Of a DNA stretch of 64,000 nucleotides, positions 24,459 to 33,177 are shown piece after piece. Every line of letters begins with the position of its first letter. The first letter of the stretch is position 1. A program made the translations under genes and the position numbers. The stretch is from the NCBI RefSeq assembly GCF_001687335.1, contig NZ_MAGO01000011.1, forward strand, positions 56,312-120,311, in the 5' to 3' direction. The notes below the pieces were generated by a model, which saw only the letters and a list, made by a program, of their open reading frames with translations, ran no database searches and had not been told where the DNA came from. The stretch comes from Dissulfuribacter thermophilus. GTDB lineage: Bacteria > Desulfobacterota > Dissulfuribacteria > Dissulfuribacterales > Dissulfuribacteraceae.

Positions 24459-26102
24459 ATGAGGACAAAATTTATATTCATCACAGGTGGAGTATTATCT
24501 TCTTTGGGCAAGGGACTTGCCGCTGCATCGCTTGGAGCATTACTCGAGGCAAGAGGACTAAAGGTCACCTTTCAAAAACTTGACCCCTACATCAATGTTG
24601 ATCCGGGTACTATGAACCCGTTTCAACATGGTGAGGTCTTTGTAACCGACGACGGTGCTGAGACGGATCTAGACCTTGGACACTACGAACGCTACACCCA
24701 GGCAGAGCTTGGCCAAAAAAACAACTATACCTCTGGCAAGATTTATGACACCGTCATAAGAAAGGAACGTAGAGGGGATTACCTTGGTGGGACAGTCCAA
24801 GTAATACCCCATATAACAGACGAAATAAAACATGCCATTTTACAACTAGAAGGTGATGCCGACATCGCCATAATAGAAATTGGTGGTACTGTTGGAGATA
24901 TTGAGGGCCTACCATTCTTAGAGGCCATAAGACAACTCAGAGGGGACCTTGGAAAAGAAAATACGTTATATATCCATGTCACCTATGTTCCCTTTATTAA
25001 AGCAGCAGGAGAACTCAAGACAAAACCCACTCAACACAGTGTAAAAGAGCTTCGCTCAATCGGCATTCAGCCAGATATACTCGTGTGCCGCACAGAAGGC
25101 GACCTATCCTCTGACATTAAGGCTAAAATTGCATTGTTCTGTGATGTCAAAGAAGAATGTGTCATAAGTGCAAAAGACGTAAGCTGTATATATGAAGTCC
25201 CATTGAGATTCCATGAAGAGGGTCTTGATGAAAGGGTAATCCAATCCCTCAATATGTGGACCAGGGCTCCAATACTCAATCCATGGAAGGATTTAATGGT
25301 GAAAATTAATGATCCTCACCACAAAGTGAGGATCGCCATGGTAGGAAAATACGTCAATTTAAAAGAATCTTATAAGAGCCTGAATGAGGCCCTATTTCAT
25401 GGAGGAGTTGCCAATAGGTCAGAGGTAGAAATTGATTTCCTGAATAGCGAAGAGCTGACAGGAGAAGAATTAAGATCCAGGCTATCAAAATGTAATGGTA
25501 TCCTTGTACCTGGTGGCTTTGGTACCAGGGGAATACCCGGCAAAATAGAGGCAATCCAATATGCCCGTGAACACAAAGTTCCATTTTTTGGGATATGCCT
25601 TGGAATGCAACTGGCTGTTATAGAAATCGCACGTAATGTTGCAGGGATAGAAAATGCCGATTCAACTGAATTCACTCCCTCAACGCCGGAACCGGTCATT
25701 TATCTCATGAAAGAGTGGTTTGACTACAGGAAAAACAGGATAGAGAGAAGGGATGAGAATACTGATCTCGGTGGCACCATGAGGCTTGGGGCATATCCAT
25801 GTAAGCTAAAAGATGGGACAATAGCCTACAATGCCTATGGGGTTGACGAAATCTTTGAAAGACACAGACACAGATATGAATTCAACAATGCATACAGAGA
25901 TGTATTGGAAAAGGCCGGAATAATCTATGCAGGGCTAAGCCCAGATGGAGAACTTGTTGAGATCATAGAATTAAAAGATCATCCCTGGTTTTTGGGCTGC
26001 CAATTTCACCCAGAATTTAAATCAAGACCTCTATCTCCACATCCGTTATTTGTCTCATTCATTCATGCTGCGCTTAACAATAAGCTTGAGAATGGGGCCT
26101 AA
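24459..26102 (+). CDS. pyrG: CTP synthase
   Basis: 547 residues, the standard length. N-terminal synthase domain: [20 protein letters not shown] (P-loop-like, residues 4-23), [20 protein letters not shown], and the UTP/CTP site [21 protein letters not shown]-terminal class I glutamine amidotransferase: oxyanion loop PGGFGTRG, nucleophile Cys in [14 protein letters not shown] (about 380) and catalytic His/Glu in QFHPEFKS. It converts UTP to CTP with ATP and glutamine. I place the start at the ATG 24459 with AAGGTG 9 nt upstream; an in-frame GTG lies at 24447. First gene of the envelope operon leading to kdsA, a common order because CMP-Kdo synthesis uses CTP. Confidence 0.96.
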   Translation: MRTKFIFITGGVLSSLGKGLAAASLGALLEARGLKVTFQKLDPYINVDPGTMNPFQHGEVFVTDDGAETDLDLGHYERYTQAELGQKNNYTSGKIYDTVIRKERRGDYLGGTVQVIPHITDEIKHAILQLEGDADIAIIEIGGTVGDIEGLPFLEAIRQLRGDLGKENTLYIHVTYVPFIKAAGELKTKPTQHSVKELRSIGIQPDILVCRTEGDLSSDIKAKIALFCDVKEECVISAKDVSCIYEVPLRFHEEGLDERVIQSLNMWTRAPILNPWKDLMVKINDPHHKVRIAMVGKYVNLKESYKSLNEALFHGGVANRSEVEIDFLNSEELTGEELRSRLSKCNGILVPGGFGTRGIPGKIEAIQYAREHKVPFFGICLGMQLAVIEIARNVAGIENADSTEFTPSTPEPVIYLMKEWFDYRKNRIERRDENTDLGGTMRLGAYPCKLKDGTIAYNAYGVDEIFERHRHRYEFNNAYRDVLEKAGIIYAGLSPDGELVEIIELKDHPWFLGCQFHPEFKSRPLSPHPLFVSFIHAALNNKLENGA

Positions 26103-26145
26103 AACTCCAAACGAAATGTGAGAGAAAGAGAAAAGCGATTTCAAA

Positions 26146-26463
26146 ATGAAGGTTAGGATTATTCATCTTGAAAAATGCAATTCAACCTCTGCCACAGAAC
26201 AGGCTCTGAGTAGAGTAGCAGAGGAAATGGGGATCACCGTGGATATGGAAGATATAGTAATCCATAACATGGATGATGCCCAAAAGTATAGACATATCGG
26301 AAGCCCTACGGTGCAGATTAACGATCTCGATATAGACCAAGCAGCAAGAGAGATAACTCAATTCGGCCTCACTTGAAGGCGATATGAGGGATCGTCGATC
26401 CCACCAGAAGACATGATAAGGAAAGCCTTTAATGAGGCCCTAAATAAAGAGCAAAATGAGTAA
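26146..26463 (+). CDS. Probable selenoprotein of the thioredoxin-fold small family (in-frame UGA read as selenocysteine)
   Basis: Read normally this frame stops at TGA 26374-26376 after 76 codons. If that UGA encodes selenocysteine (residue 77), the frame continues for 28 more codons to TAA 26461-26463, giving 105 residues. The first part has a thioredoxin-like start with a redox-type Cys (LEKCNSTSATEQAL) and the diagnostic HIGSPTVQINDLDID. The continuation after the UGA, RRYEGSSIPPEDMIRKAFNE, looks like the natural C-terminus of this family: as I recall, small thioredoxin-like (seleno)proteins end GL-x-C/U-R-x-Y-x-G...PP-x-x-x-I, with Cys or Sec at exactly this place. A hairpin of bacterial SECIS geometry follows the UGA. 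The extended frame overlaps the kdsA start by 8 nt, closing what would otherwise be a 79-bp gap. Function is unknown, probably thiol/selenol redox. Confidence 0.75.
26377..26402 (+). promoter_or_regulatory. Candidate bacterial SECIS element
   Basis: After the UGA there are 11 nt (26377-26387), then GGGATC-GTC-GATCCC (26388-26402), a perfect hairpin whose loop contains the GU that SelB recognises. In E. coli fdhF, as I recall, the SECIS hairpin also begins 11 nt after the UGA. The stem lacks the bulged U of the E. coli element. It lies within the coding region, as bacterial SECIS elements do. Confidence 0.65.
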
Positions 26464-27301
26464 CAGAGAAAACATGCATCCGATATTTAAAGAATTTTTC
26501 ACATCCCCTACCCCACTTATCATTGCTGGGCCGTGTGTCCTAGAGACCGAGGACGTGGCCTTAAAAATCGGACAATTTATGAAGGAAGTGGCAGAAAAGG
26601 CCGGTTTTCTATACTGTTTCAAGGCCTCCTTTGACAAGGCCAATCGTACTTCAATTAGCTCCTACAGGGGGCCAGGCCTTGAGAAGGGCCTAAAAATACT
26701 GGATACTATTAAAAAAGAACTAAATTGCCCAGTGCTGTCAGATATCCATGAGCCATACCAGGCAGAAGTATGTAAAGGTGTGCTCGATTGCATACAAATA
26801 CCTGCATTTCTTTCGAGACAGACTGATCTTATAGTTGCTGCTGGTAATACTGGACTTCCGGTAAATATTAAAAAAGGACAATTTATGGCCCCTTGGGACA
26901 TGAAACATTCTGTTAAAAAGGTGGAGAGCACTGGAAACAACGCCATTATGCTCACAGAACGGGGCACCCAGTTTGGATACAATAATCTTGTGGTCGATAT
27001 GCGCTCCATTCCCCTCATGAAACAATTGGGAGTAAAGGTCATTTTTGACGCCACACATAGTGTACAACTCCCAGGAGGTGGAGATGGATGCTCATCTGGC
27101 CAAAGGGAATTTGCCCCACTTCTTGCCAGGGCTGCCTTTTGTGCCGGGGCAGATGGCGTCTTCCTGGAAGTACACGTTGACCCTGAAAAGGCACTTTGTG
27201 ATGGTCCCAATAGCCTGTATCTTCATCAGGCAGAGAAACTCTTAATGGACCTAAAAAAGATCAATGAAATAAGAAGAGAATTTGTAGATGTCGCATCTTG
27301 A
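26456..27301 (+). CDS. kdsA: 3-deoxy-8-phosphooctulonate synthase
   Basis: 281 residues. It condenses arabinose-5-phosphate and PEP to Kdo-8-phosphate for lipopolysaccharide inner core. Motifs: LIIAGPCVLET (about residue 18), CFKASFDKANRTS (the KANRTS PEP-binding motif), RGPGLEKGL, IPAFLSRQTDL, GTQFGYNNLVVDMR and FDATHSVQLPGGGDGCSSG. The Cys in AGPCV is the metal ligand that separates the metal-dependent class (as in Aquifex) from the E. coli type, which has Asn there. Its start lies inside the read-through part of the selenoprotein gene, 8 nt before that gene's TAA; only a weak AAAGAG precedes it, so it may depend on translational coupling. It overlaps kdsC by 14 nt. Confidence 0.95.
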   Translation: MSNRENMHPIFKEFFTSPTPLIIAGPCVLETEDVALKIGQFMKEVAEKAGFLYCFKASFDKANRTSISSYRGPGLEKGLKILDTIKKELNCPVLSDIHEPYQAEVCKGVLDCIQIPAFLSRQTDLIVAAGNTGLPVNIKKGQFMAPWDMKHSVKKVESTGNNAIMLTERGTQFGYNNLVVDMRSIPLMKQLGVKVIFDATHSVQLPGGGDGCSSGQREFAPLLARAAFCAGADGVFLEVHVDPEKALCDGPNSLYLHQAEKLLMDLKKINEIRREFVDVAS

Positions 27302-27836
27302 CAAGGAAATCATTTTTAAAAAGGCAAGTTCGATTCGTCTCCTAATTTCCGACGTAGATGGAGTCCTTACAGATGGGACTATAGTCTACACTGATAGCGG
27401 ACAAGAAATAAAATCCTTTTCTGTATTGGACGGCCTTGGAATAAAACTCCTAATGGAAAACCATGTAGAATTTTCCATTCTTTCGAGCAGAAAGAGTGAA
27501 GCCACTTCTAAAAGGGCCAGAGAATTGGGCATAAAATATTGCCTTCAGGGCGTGAAAAATAAGCTCGAGGCCTATAATGACCTCAAGGCCCAAATGGGGC
27601 TTCATGACTCTGAAATAGCCTATGTTGGAGATGATTTGGTTGATTTACCGGTTTTAAGGGTAGTTGGTCTATCGATTACTGTCCCCAATAGTCCACCACC
27701 CATGAAAGATTTTGTCCACTACGTTACCAAACGCCCTGGAGGCATGGGGGCCATCCGGGAAGTGGCAGAGTTGATACTCAAGGGTAAGAATCTTTGGAGT
27801 AGAGTCCTCAATAAATTCATCTACCCAGATGAATAG
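27288..27836 (+). CDS. kdsC: 3-deoxy-8-phosphooctulonate phosphatase
   Basis: 182 residues, HAD superfamily C0 subclass without a cap, working as a tetramer. Motif I DVDGVLTDGTIVY (the two Asp at residues ~23 and 25), motif II ILSSRKSEA, and motif III-IV YVGDDLVDLPVLRVVG are intact. The C-terminal KRPGGMGAIREVAELIL is the KdsC tail that closes the neighbour's active site. It removes phosphate from Kdo-8-P. Start overlaps the end of kdsA by 14 nt. kdsB and kdsD are not in the window. Confidence 0.94.
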   Translation: MSHLDKEIIFKKASSIRLLISDVDGVLTDGTIVYTDSGQEIKSFSVLDGLGIKLLMENHVEFSILSSRKSEATSKRARELGIKYCLQGVKNKLEAYNDLKAQMGLHDSEIAYVGDDLVDLPVLRVVGLSITVPNSPPPMKDFVHYVTKRPGGMGAIREVAELILKGKNLWSRVLNKFIYPDE

Positions 27837-27940
27837 ATGGAAAAGCACGAGATTCGAATGCCGAGATCTAAAAAATATCCAATGCCCAGACCTCAAAATT
27901 CAAAAAAGAGCGCAATACTTGCCAAAAGGCTATAGCTAGG

Positions 27941-28480
27941 ATGAATAAAAAAAAGGCAATAATTTGGCTAAGTTCAATCTGTGTACTTGCTTTAGGCATT
28001 GCCAATCTCTTCAGATTTAATCACGATGAACTAGAATTTCCGCGACCCAAAATATATGCCGACGCAAAAATGTCGGGCATTTTTTATCAAAAAATAAAGA
28101 AGAATCAGCTCATTATGAAATTAAGAGCCGATGAAGCCATACTCCTAAAAAAAGATAAAAGGCTCACGGCAAGACACCTTACGCTTTCAGTATTAAAGGA
28201 CGGGACTCAATTAGCCAAACTCAGGTCCTTAAAAGGAGAACTAGATTTAGACACAATGGATGCACTTTTCTTGGATGATGTCAGACTTGAAACAAAGAAT
28301 AACGGGGTCTTATTTACTCAAAAACTTCGTTACATTCCCTCCTCTGAACTATTGACTACTGATGTTCCAGTAATAATCCAAAAAGGCGGCCTAAAGGTAA
28401 CAGGAAAGGCCCTATCCTATAACTTGAAAACCGGGAAGATGTTAATTAAAGAAAGCAAAACTTTTATAGAAAGCCAATAA
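27941..28480 (+). CDS. lptC: LptC, LPS export protein
   Basis: 179 residues. One N-terminal membrane helix (residues ~6-25, AIIWLSSICVLALGIANLF) followed by a periplasmic beta-jellyroll (PRPKIYADAKMSGIFYQKIK, KLRADEAILLKKDKRL). This is the bitopic link between the LptBFG transporter and the periplasmic LptA bridge. Sequence similarity within this family is low, so the call rests on size, topology and position directly before lptA and lptB. A 104-bp spacer, in which I see no feature, separates it from kdsC. lptF and lptG are not in the window. Confidence 0.85.
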   Translation: MNKKKAIIWLSSICVLALGIANLFRFNHDELEFPRPKIYADAKMSGIFYQKIKKNQLIMKLRADEAILLKKDKRLTARHLTLSVLKDGTQLAKLRSLKGELDLDTMDALFLDDVRLETKNNGVLFTQKLRYIPSSELLTTDVPVIIQKGGLKVTGKALSYNLKTGKMLIKESKTFIESQ

Positions 28481-28489
28481 GGAGGCAAT

Positions 28490-28993
28490 ATGCCTAGATA
28501 CCTTTTTTTCACCAATCTGCTACTTTTATTTTTTTTCTTAGCATCCCACTGTCTTGCAGCCCCTACAAAGAAAACCGATGAGTCAATTCACATTACAAGC
28601 AACCAAATGGAGGCAATGGATAAAGAGGGAAAGGTTGTCTTCAAGGGTAACGTCGTTGCTAAAAAAGGAGGACTTACCATCTATTCAGATGTCCTTACGG
28701 TCTATTATCAGTCAAAAAAAGGGACCAAGGGCAAGGACAGACGTGCTCTAAAACGATTGATCGCCAAGGGCAATGTAAGAATCATCCAGGGGAACAAGAC
28801 GGCAAAGGGTAAGATTGCTATATATGATAAAGATACGGAAGTTATCCAATTATCAGGGAATGCTCAAGTCTGGCAGGGGAAAAATACTGTCAAGGGCAAT
28901 AAAATCACCTTTTACATTAATGAAGACAAGAGCATTGTAGAAAGTGCCCCTGGCAAAAAGGTGGAAGCTGTAGTCTTTTCAGGGGAGCAGTAA
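28490..28993 (+). CDS. lptA: LptA, periplasmic LPS bridge protein
   Basis: 167 residues with a cleavable signal peptide (hydrophobic LLLLFFFLASHCLAAP; cleavage expected after CLA-A near residue 23). The mature part is the OstA/LptA jellyroll: IHITSNQMEAMDKEGKVVFKGNVVAKKGG (positions ~33-61), then LIAKGNVRIIQGNKTAKG and GNAQVWQGKNTVKG. LptA monomers stack end to end and carry LPS across the periplasm. AGGAGG sits 6 nt before the ATG, and the gene starts 9 nt after lptC. Confidence 0.92.
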   Translation: MPRYLFFTNLLLLFFFLASHCLAAPTKKTDESIHITSNQMEAMDKEGKVVFKGNVVAKKGGLTIYSDVLTVYYQSKKGTKGKDRRALKRLIAKGNVRIIQGNKTAKGKIAIYDKDTEVIQLSGNAQVWQGKNTVKGNKITFYINEDKSIVESAPGKKVEAVVFSGEQ

Positions 28994-29051
28994 AGGGACC
29001 GAGCAATAAAAAATGAAGTGTAAGCCTATAAAGAACAGATTTAATTAATCT

Positions 29052-29768
29052 ATGTTAGAATCAAAAGATCTAGTCAAAAAATTTAAAGAAAGGAAAGTCG
29101 TAGACAAACTCTGCGTGAAGATAAAACCTGGAACCGTTGTGGGCCTGCTAGGGCCCAATGGTGCTGGTAAAACCACATCTTTTCTCATGGTCGCAGGACT
29201 CCTTAGACCAGACTCAGGCAAAGTATTTCTGGATGGAGAAGACATTACAGAACTTCCCATCCATAAAAGGGCGCAAAAAGGCATCACCTATTTACCTCAA
29301 GAGCCATCTGTTTTTAGAGGGCTTACTGTAATGGAAAACCTGGAAATAGTATTTGAGGCACGGGGTATCCAAGGAGAGACTCGGAAGAAGATGGCAGAAG
29401 AACTACTTGAGGAATTTGGTCTTTCTCACCTAGCTTCCCAAAAGGCCTCTTCACTATCAGGAGGTGAGAGAAGACGTGTAGAGGTCGCAAGGGCCCTTTC
29501 TACTTCTCCCAAATTTGTCCTTTTAGATGAACCATTTGCCGGAGTAGACCCCATAAGCGTAGAAGAGCTACAAAAAATCATAACTGACTTAAAAACCAAG
29601 GGAATTGGGATATTCATTTCAGATCACAATGTCCGGGAGACCTTGACTGTATGCGACCATGCCTATATTCTTAACCGTGGCCAAATTCTGATTGAAGGCC
29701 CGCCAGAAATTATTGCAAGAGATGAAAGGGCAAGAAATATTTACCTTGGAACTGGTTTTAAACTTTAA
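29052..29768 (+). CDS. lptB: LptB, ATPase of the LPS transporter
   Basis: 238 residues, a complete ABC ATPase: Walker A GPNGAGKTTS (about residue 36), Q-loop YLPQEPSVFRGLTVMENL (the wording typical of LptB), signature LSGGERRRVEVARAL, Walker B FVLLDEPFAGVDPISV and the H-loop ISDHNVRETLTVCDHAYIL. It powers extraction of LPS from the inner membrane with LptF and LptG. It lies 58 nt after lptA and 5 nt before rpoN, the classic order. No strong ribosome binding site is visible before the ATG. Confidence 0.95.
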   Translation: MLESKDLVKKFKERKVVDKLCVKIKPGTVVGLLGPNGAGKTTSFLMVAGLLRPDSGKVFLDGEDITELPIHKRAQKGITYLPQEPSVFRGLTVMENLEIVFEARGIQGETRKKMAEELLEEFGLSHLASQKASSLSGGERRRVEVARALSTSPKFVLLDEPFAGVDPISVEELQKIITDLKTKGIGIFISDHNVRETLTVCDHAYILNRGQILIEGPPEIIARDERARNIYLGTGFKL

Positions 29769-29773
29769 AAAAT

Positions 29774-31258
29774 ATGGCTATTGAGCTCAGACAGCAATTA
29801 AAACTTACCCAGCAACTTGTTATGACTCCCCAGTTGCAACAGGCCATAAAACTGTTGCAACTGTCGAGGGTAGAACTCATTGAAACTATTCAAAAGGAGT
29901 TAGAACAAAATCCAGTACTTGAAGAAGCTGAACCCAATGCCAATTCATCTGAAACCGTTGAGGCCAATGATGCCGTAGACGAATCCCTCCCAACGCTCGC
30001 AGCCTCCCAGGACGAACAGACCCCGTGGGATAAAAAGGCGATAGAGGAAGATGAATGGAAGGCCTATTGGGAGGACGATTCAAAGCGTATTATATCCTCT
30101 TATTCCTTTGAAGAAAAAGAAATCCCCAATTATGAAAATTTGCTTACAAAAAAAACCAATTTAGCAGACCACTTAATGTGGCAACTACAGATGAGCGACT
30201 TTTCAGAGGAAGAGCGCACTATTGGACACAACATCATTGGCAATATAGATTCATCAGGCTACTTAAAGGCCACGGTGGAAGAAATTGCAGAAGATTTAAA
30301 CACAAGTCCTGAACTCGTACTAAAGGTACTCAAAAAGATTCAATTATTCGATCCAGTTGGGGTTGGAGCTCGAGATCTTAGAGAATGCCTTTTGGTACAA
30401 CTCGAATATCTGGGAATTGATGATCCACTAGTCACAGAACTTGTCAAAAACCATCTCCATAACATCGAAAAACGAAATTATAAAGAAATTACAAAGGCAA
30501 CTGGAAGAAGTCTTGAAGATATTGCCCAGGCCATAGAAGTAATTAAAGGCCTTGAACCCCGCCCTGGGAACTCCTACTCTTCAGATGAAACTCATTACAT
30601 CGTGCCCGACATATATATCTATAAAGTAGATGATGACTATGTAATTCAATTAAATGAGGACGATCTCCCACATCTCAAGATAAACGCGTTCTACAAAAGT
30701 GCGATTGAAACCAATAATGGAAACAAGGAATTAAAGGAATTCATCCAAGACAAGTATAAGTCAGCTATTTGGCTCTTAAAGAGTATACACCAAAGACAAA
30801 AGACCATTTATAAGGTTACAAAAAGCATTGTAAAATTTCAGAGAGAATTTTTGGACAAGGGGATCGAATACCTGAAGCCATTGATACTCAAGGATGTTGC
30901 AGAGGATATTGGCATACATGAATCTACCGTTAGCAGAGTTACGGCAAACAAGTATGCACAAACCCCCCAAGGGCTTTTCGAACTAAAATTTTTCTTTAGC
31001 GCCAGCCTGAAAAAAGGCGACGGAGAAGACATTGCCACAAAGATCATAAAGGAAAAGATAAAGAACATTATCCAGGGAGAGAATCCACTCAAACCATATA
31101 GTGATAAGCAGATTGTAGAACTTCTAGCCAAAGAAAATATCAAAATTGCCAGACGCACAGTAGCAAAATACAGGGAGCTTATGGGCATTTTGCCTTCTAA
31201 TAGGCGAAAACGCCCACTTACTCATAAAATGAAACACGGAGGTACTAATGCGCATTAA
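29774..31258 (+). CDS. rpoN: RNA polymerase sigma-54 factor
   Basis: 494 residues. Region I is glutamine- and leucine-rich (LRQQLKLTQQLVMTPQLQQA, residues 5-24, then ELIETIQKELEQNPVLEEAE), the acidic region II follows (about 55-110), then the core-binding domain and a helix-turn-helix (IGIHESTVSRVTANKYAQTP). The diagnostic RpoN box ARRTVAKYRELMGI is near residue 465. It directs RNA polymerase to -24/-12 promoters and needs AAA+ activators. It overlaps hpf by 11 nt. The rpoN-hpf-ptsN-rapZ order is a well-known conserved group. Confidence 0.96.
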   Translation: MAIELRQQLKLTQQLVMTPQLQQAIKLLQLSRVELIETIQKELEQNPVLEEAEPNANSSETVEANDAVDESLPTLAASQDEQTPWDKKAIEEDEWKAYWEDDSKRIISSYSFEEKEIPNYENLLTKKTNLADHLMWQLQMSDFSEEERTIGHNIIGNIDSSGYLKATVEEIAEDLNTSPELVLKVLKKIQLFDPVGVGARDLRECLLVQLEYLGIDDPLVTELVKNHLHNIEKRNYKEITKATGRSLEDIAQAIEVIKGLEPRPGNSYSSDETHYIVPDIYIYKVDDDYVIQLNEDDLPHLKINAFYKSAIETNNGNKELKEFIQDKYKSAIWLLKSIHQRQKTIYKVTKSIVKFQREFLDKGIEYLKPLILKDVAEDIGIHESTVSRVTANKYAQTPQGLFELKFFFSASLKKGDGEDIATKIIKEKIKNIIQGENPLKPYSDKQIVELLAKENIKIARRTVAKYRELMGILPSNRRKRPLTHKMKHGGTNAH

Positions 31259-31766
31259 TGTCACTTTCCGCCAAATGGAAACATCGAACACACTAAAAGA
31301 ATACGTCGAACAAAAGATGAAAAAACTTCAGAAGTATTCTGATGGTCCAATAAAAGTGAATGTAGTTTTGAGTGTTGAAAAATTCAGACATGCCGCAGAA
31401 GTGGTCATTTCTGGAGATGGAATTAGGGCCACTGCAAAGGAAGTCCAAGACGACATCAGGCCTGCAATCGATCTAGTTTCTGACAAGATAGAGAAACAAC
31501 TAAAAAAGTACAGAGAAAAACTTCTAAATAAACGAAATACCACTCCAGAGCCAGCCCAGGAAACAGCTACAAGTGAGCTAGATGAAATAGACGTAAGGGT
31601 AATTCGTACTGAAAAAATGGATTCAAAGCCCATGAGCCTTGAAGAGGCGGTGGAACAATTCACCCTTTCCAGTAAAAATTTTATGGTCTTCAGGAATGCA
31701 GAAACAGATGACATTAACGTCCTATATTGGCACAAGGACGGTGAACTTGGACTCATAGAACCATAG
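31248..31766 (+). CDS. hpf: Ribosome hibernation promoting factor, long form
   Basis: 172 residues: the S30AE ribosome-binding domain (residues 1-100, INVTFRQMETSNTLKEYVEQK, HAAEVVISGDGIRATAKE) and the C-terminal dimerisation domain (PMSLEEAVEQFTLSSKNFMV, ending DGELGLIEP). The C-terminal domain marks the long form, which makes 100S ribosome dimers alone, without RMF. GGAGG precedes the ATG, which lies inside the last codons of rpoN. Expected in slow or starved growth. Confidence 0.94.
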   Translation: MRINVTFRQMETSNTLKEYVEQKMKKLQKYSDGPIKVNVVLSVEKFRHAAEVVISGDGIRATAKEVQDDIRPAIDLVSDKIEKQLKKYREKLLNKRNTTPEPAQETATSELDEIDVRVIRTEKMDSKPMSLEEAVEQFTLSSKNFMVFRNAETDDINVLYWHKDGELGLIEP

Positions 31767-31787
31767 ACGGGATTTAAGCCTAATTCT

Positions 31788-32261
31788 ATGTTCATCACCC
31801 AATTTCTCTGCGAAAAGTGTATTATTGCGGATCTATCTGCTGCTTCTAAGGATGAGGTCCTGCAAAAGCTTGCTCAAAAGGCTTCAGACCTCGTACAGGG
31901 AGTGGCGCCGGAGGCCATTTTTGAGACCTTGAAGGAAAGGGAACAGTTGGGAAGTACTGGAATTGGAAACGGCATAGCCATACCTCACGGCAAGATCCAT
32001 GGACTTGAGAGACTACTCGTTATTTTTGCCAGAAGCAAGGAAGGAGTGCCATTCGAGGCCCTGGACCATCAGCCTGTTCATGCAATTTTCCTTTTACTAG
32101 CTCCAGAGACGGCATCAACTGCCTATTTAAAAATTCTGGCTCGTATATCTAGACTGCTTAAGACACCCAATGTATACGAACATCTCATGAATGCTGACAA
32201 TGCCCTGCGCCTTTTAGACGTGATCAAAGATGTGGACTGCACCCTTCCTCTCTCAATATAG
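31788..32261 (+). CDS. ptsN: PTS EIIA component, nitrogen-regulatory type (PtsN)
   Basis: 157 residues of the fructose/nitrogen EIIA fold. The phospho-accepting His is in GIAIPHGKIHGLERL (about residue 66), with the family segments LKEREQLGSTGIGNG and IFLLLAPETASTAYLKILARIS. With no sugar-transport EIIB/EIIC nearby and the position between hpf and rapZ, a regulatory role (nitrogen, potassium or envelope stress signalling) is most likely. The start is the ATG at 31788; no strong Shine-Dalgarno is seen. Confidence 0.92.
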   Translation: MFITQFLCEKCIIADLSAASKDEVLQKLAQKASDLVQGVAPEAIFETLKEREQLGSTGIGNGIAIPHGKIHGLERLLVIFARSKEGVPFEALDHQPVHAIFLLLAPETASTAYLKILARISRLLKTPNVYEHLMNADNALRLLDVIKDVDCTLPLSI

Positions 32262-32302
32262 TAAAGCTGTTCCAACTCACTAGGCATGGGAAAGACTGAA
32301 CC

Positions 32303-33175
32303 ATGAAGAATGTACAAGCTGTAGTTATCACAGGTCTTTCAGGCTCCGGAAAGAGCACGGCTCTTAAATCCTTCGAAGACATTGGATACTTTTGTGTGGA
32401 TAACATGCCAGTCAGCCTTCTTCCGAGTTTTTTTCAACTAAAAGAAGGCTCGTCCACAGAACCCGTAAAAATGGCCCTCGTAATGGATGTGAGGGAACGG
32501 GATTTCATAAATGAACATAAAAAAGTCTTTGACATCATTAAGAAAGCTGGTTTTCATCTAGAGATACTGTTCTTAGATGCAAGAGACGAAATAATAGTAC
32601 AAAGATTCAACCAGACCAGGCGTAAGCATCCTTTGGCTCCTAGAGGTCCATTACTAGATGGTATCAAACTGGAAAGAGAACTGCTGCGCGATTTAAAAGA
32701 ACAGGCAGGCAGGATCATAGATACATCTAATCTAAATGTCCACCAACTCAGAAAGCAAATAATGTCACTCTATTCCACGAGAAAATTCCTTGACCAGATG
32801 GTTATTCACCTGGTCTCTTTTGGTTTTAAATATGGTTTGCCCGCAGAAGCAAATCTTGTATTCGATGCTAGATTTCTTCCAAACCCCTTCTTTGTAGATG
32901 AACTAAGGCCGTATTCAGGGTTAAACATTGAAGTGAGAAACTACGTTTTGGATAATCCATTGTCCAAGTTATTTATTGAAAACATCACCAATATGTTGGA
33001 GCTTCTCATACCTGCATATAAAAATGAAGGCAAATCATATCTCGTAATTGCCATAGGATGCACAGGAGGCCGCCATCGGTCAGTGGCAATTGTGGAACAC
33101 CTAAAGGAATTGTTTACAAAGGCTAGAGAGGACGTTATCGTCACTCACAGAGATTTGGCTTTGGAGGCGGTCTAA
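32303..33175 (+). CDS. rapZ: RapZ, RNase adapter / P-loop nucleotide-binding protein
   Basis: 290 residues, matching E. coli RapZ (284). N-terminal P-loop kinase-like domain with Walker A ITGLSGSGKSTALKSFEDIG (residues ~8-27), followed by FCVDNMPVSLLP and FLDARDEIIVQRFNQTRRKHPL. C-terminal domain with ANLVFDARFLPNPF and the sugar-phosphate/RNA binding AIGCTGGRHRSVAIVEHL. In E. coli RapZ senses glucosamine-6-phosphate and brings the GlmZ small RNA to RNase E; whether the same RNA exists here is unknown. The EIIA gene follows after 2 nt. Confidence 0.94.
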   Translation: MKNVQAVVITGLSGSGKSTALKSFEDIGYFCVDNMPVSLLPSFFQLKEGSSTEPVKMALVMDVRERDFINEHKKVFDIIKKAGFHLEILFLDARDEIIVQRFNQTRRKHPLAPRGPLLDGIKLERELLRDLKEQAGRIIDTSNLNVHQLRKQIMSLYSTRKFLDQMVIHLVSFGFKYGLPAEANLVFDARFLPNPFFVDELRPYSGLNIEVRNYVLDNPLSKLFIENITNMLELLIPAYKNEGKSYLVIAIGCTGGRHRSVAIVEHLKELFTKAREDVIVTHRDLALEAV

Positions 33176-33177
33176 AA

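Noticed and set aside
26662..27210. 182-residue open frame on the minus strand
   Set aside because: Entirely antisense to kdsA, Ser/Pro-rich low-complexity translation, no ribosome binding site; a shadow frame.
31328..31798. 156-residue open frame on the minus strand
   Set aside because: Antisense to hpf, Ser/Leu-rich with no family features.
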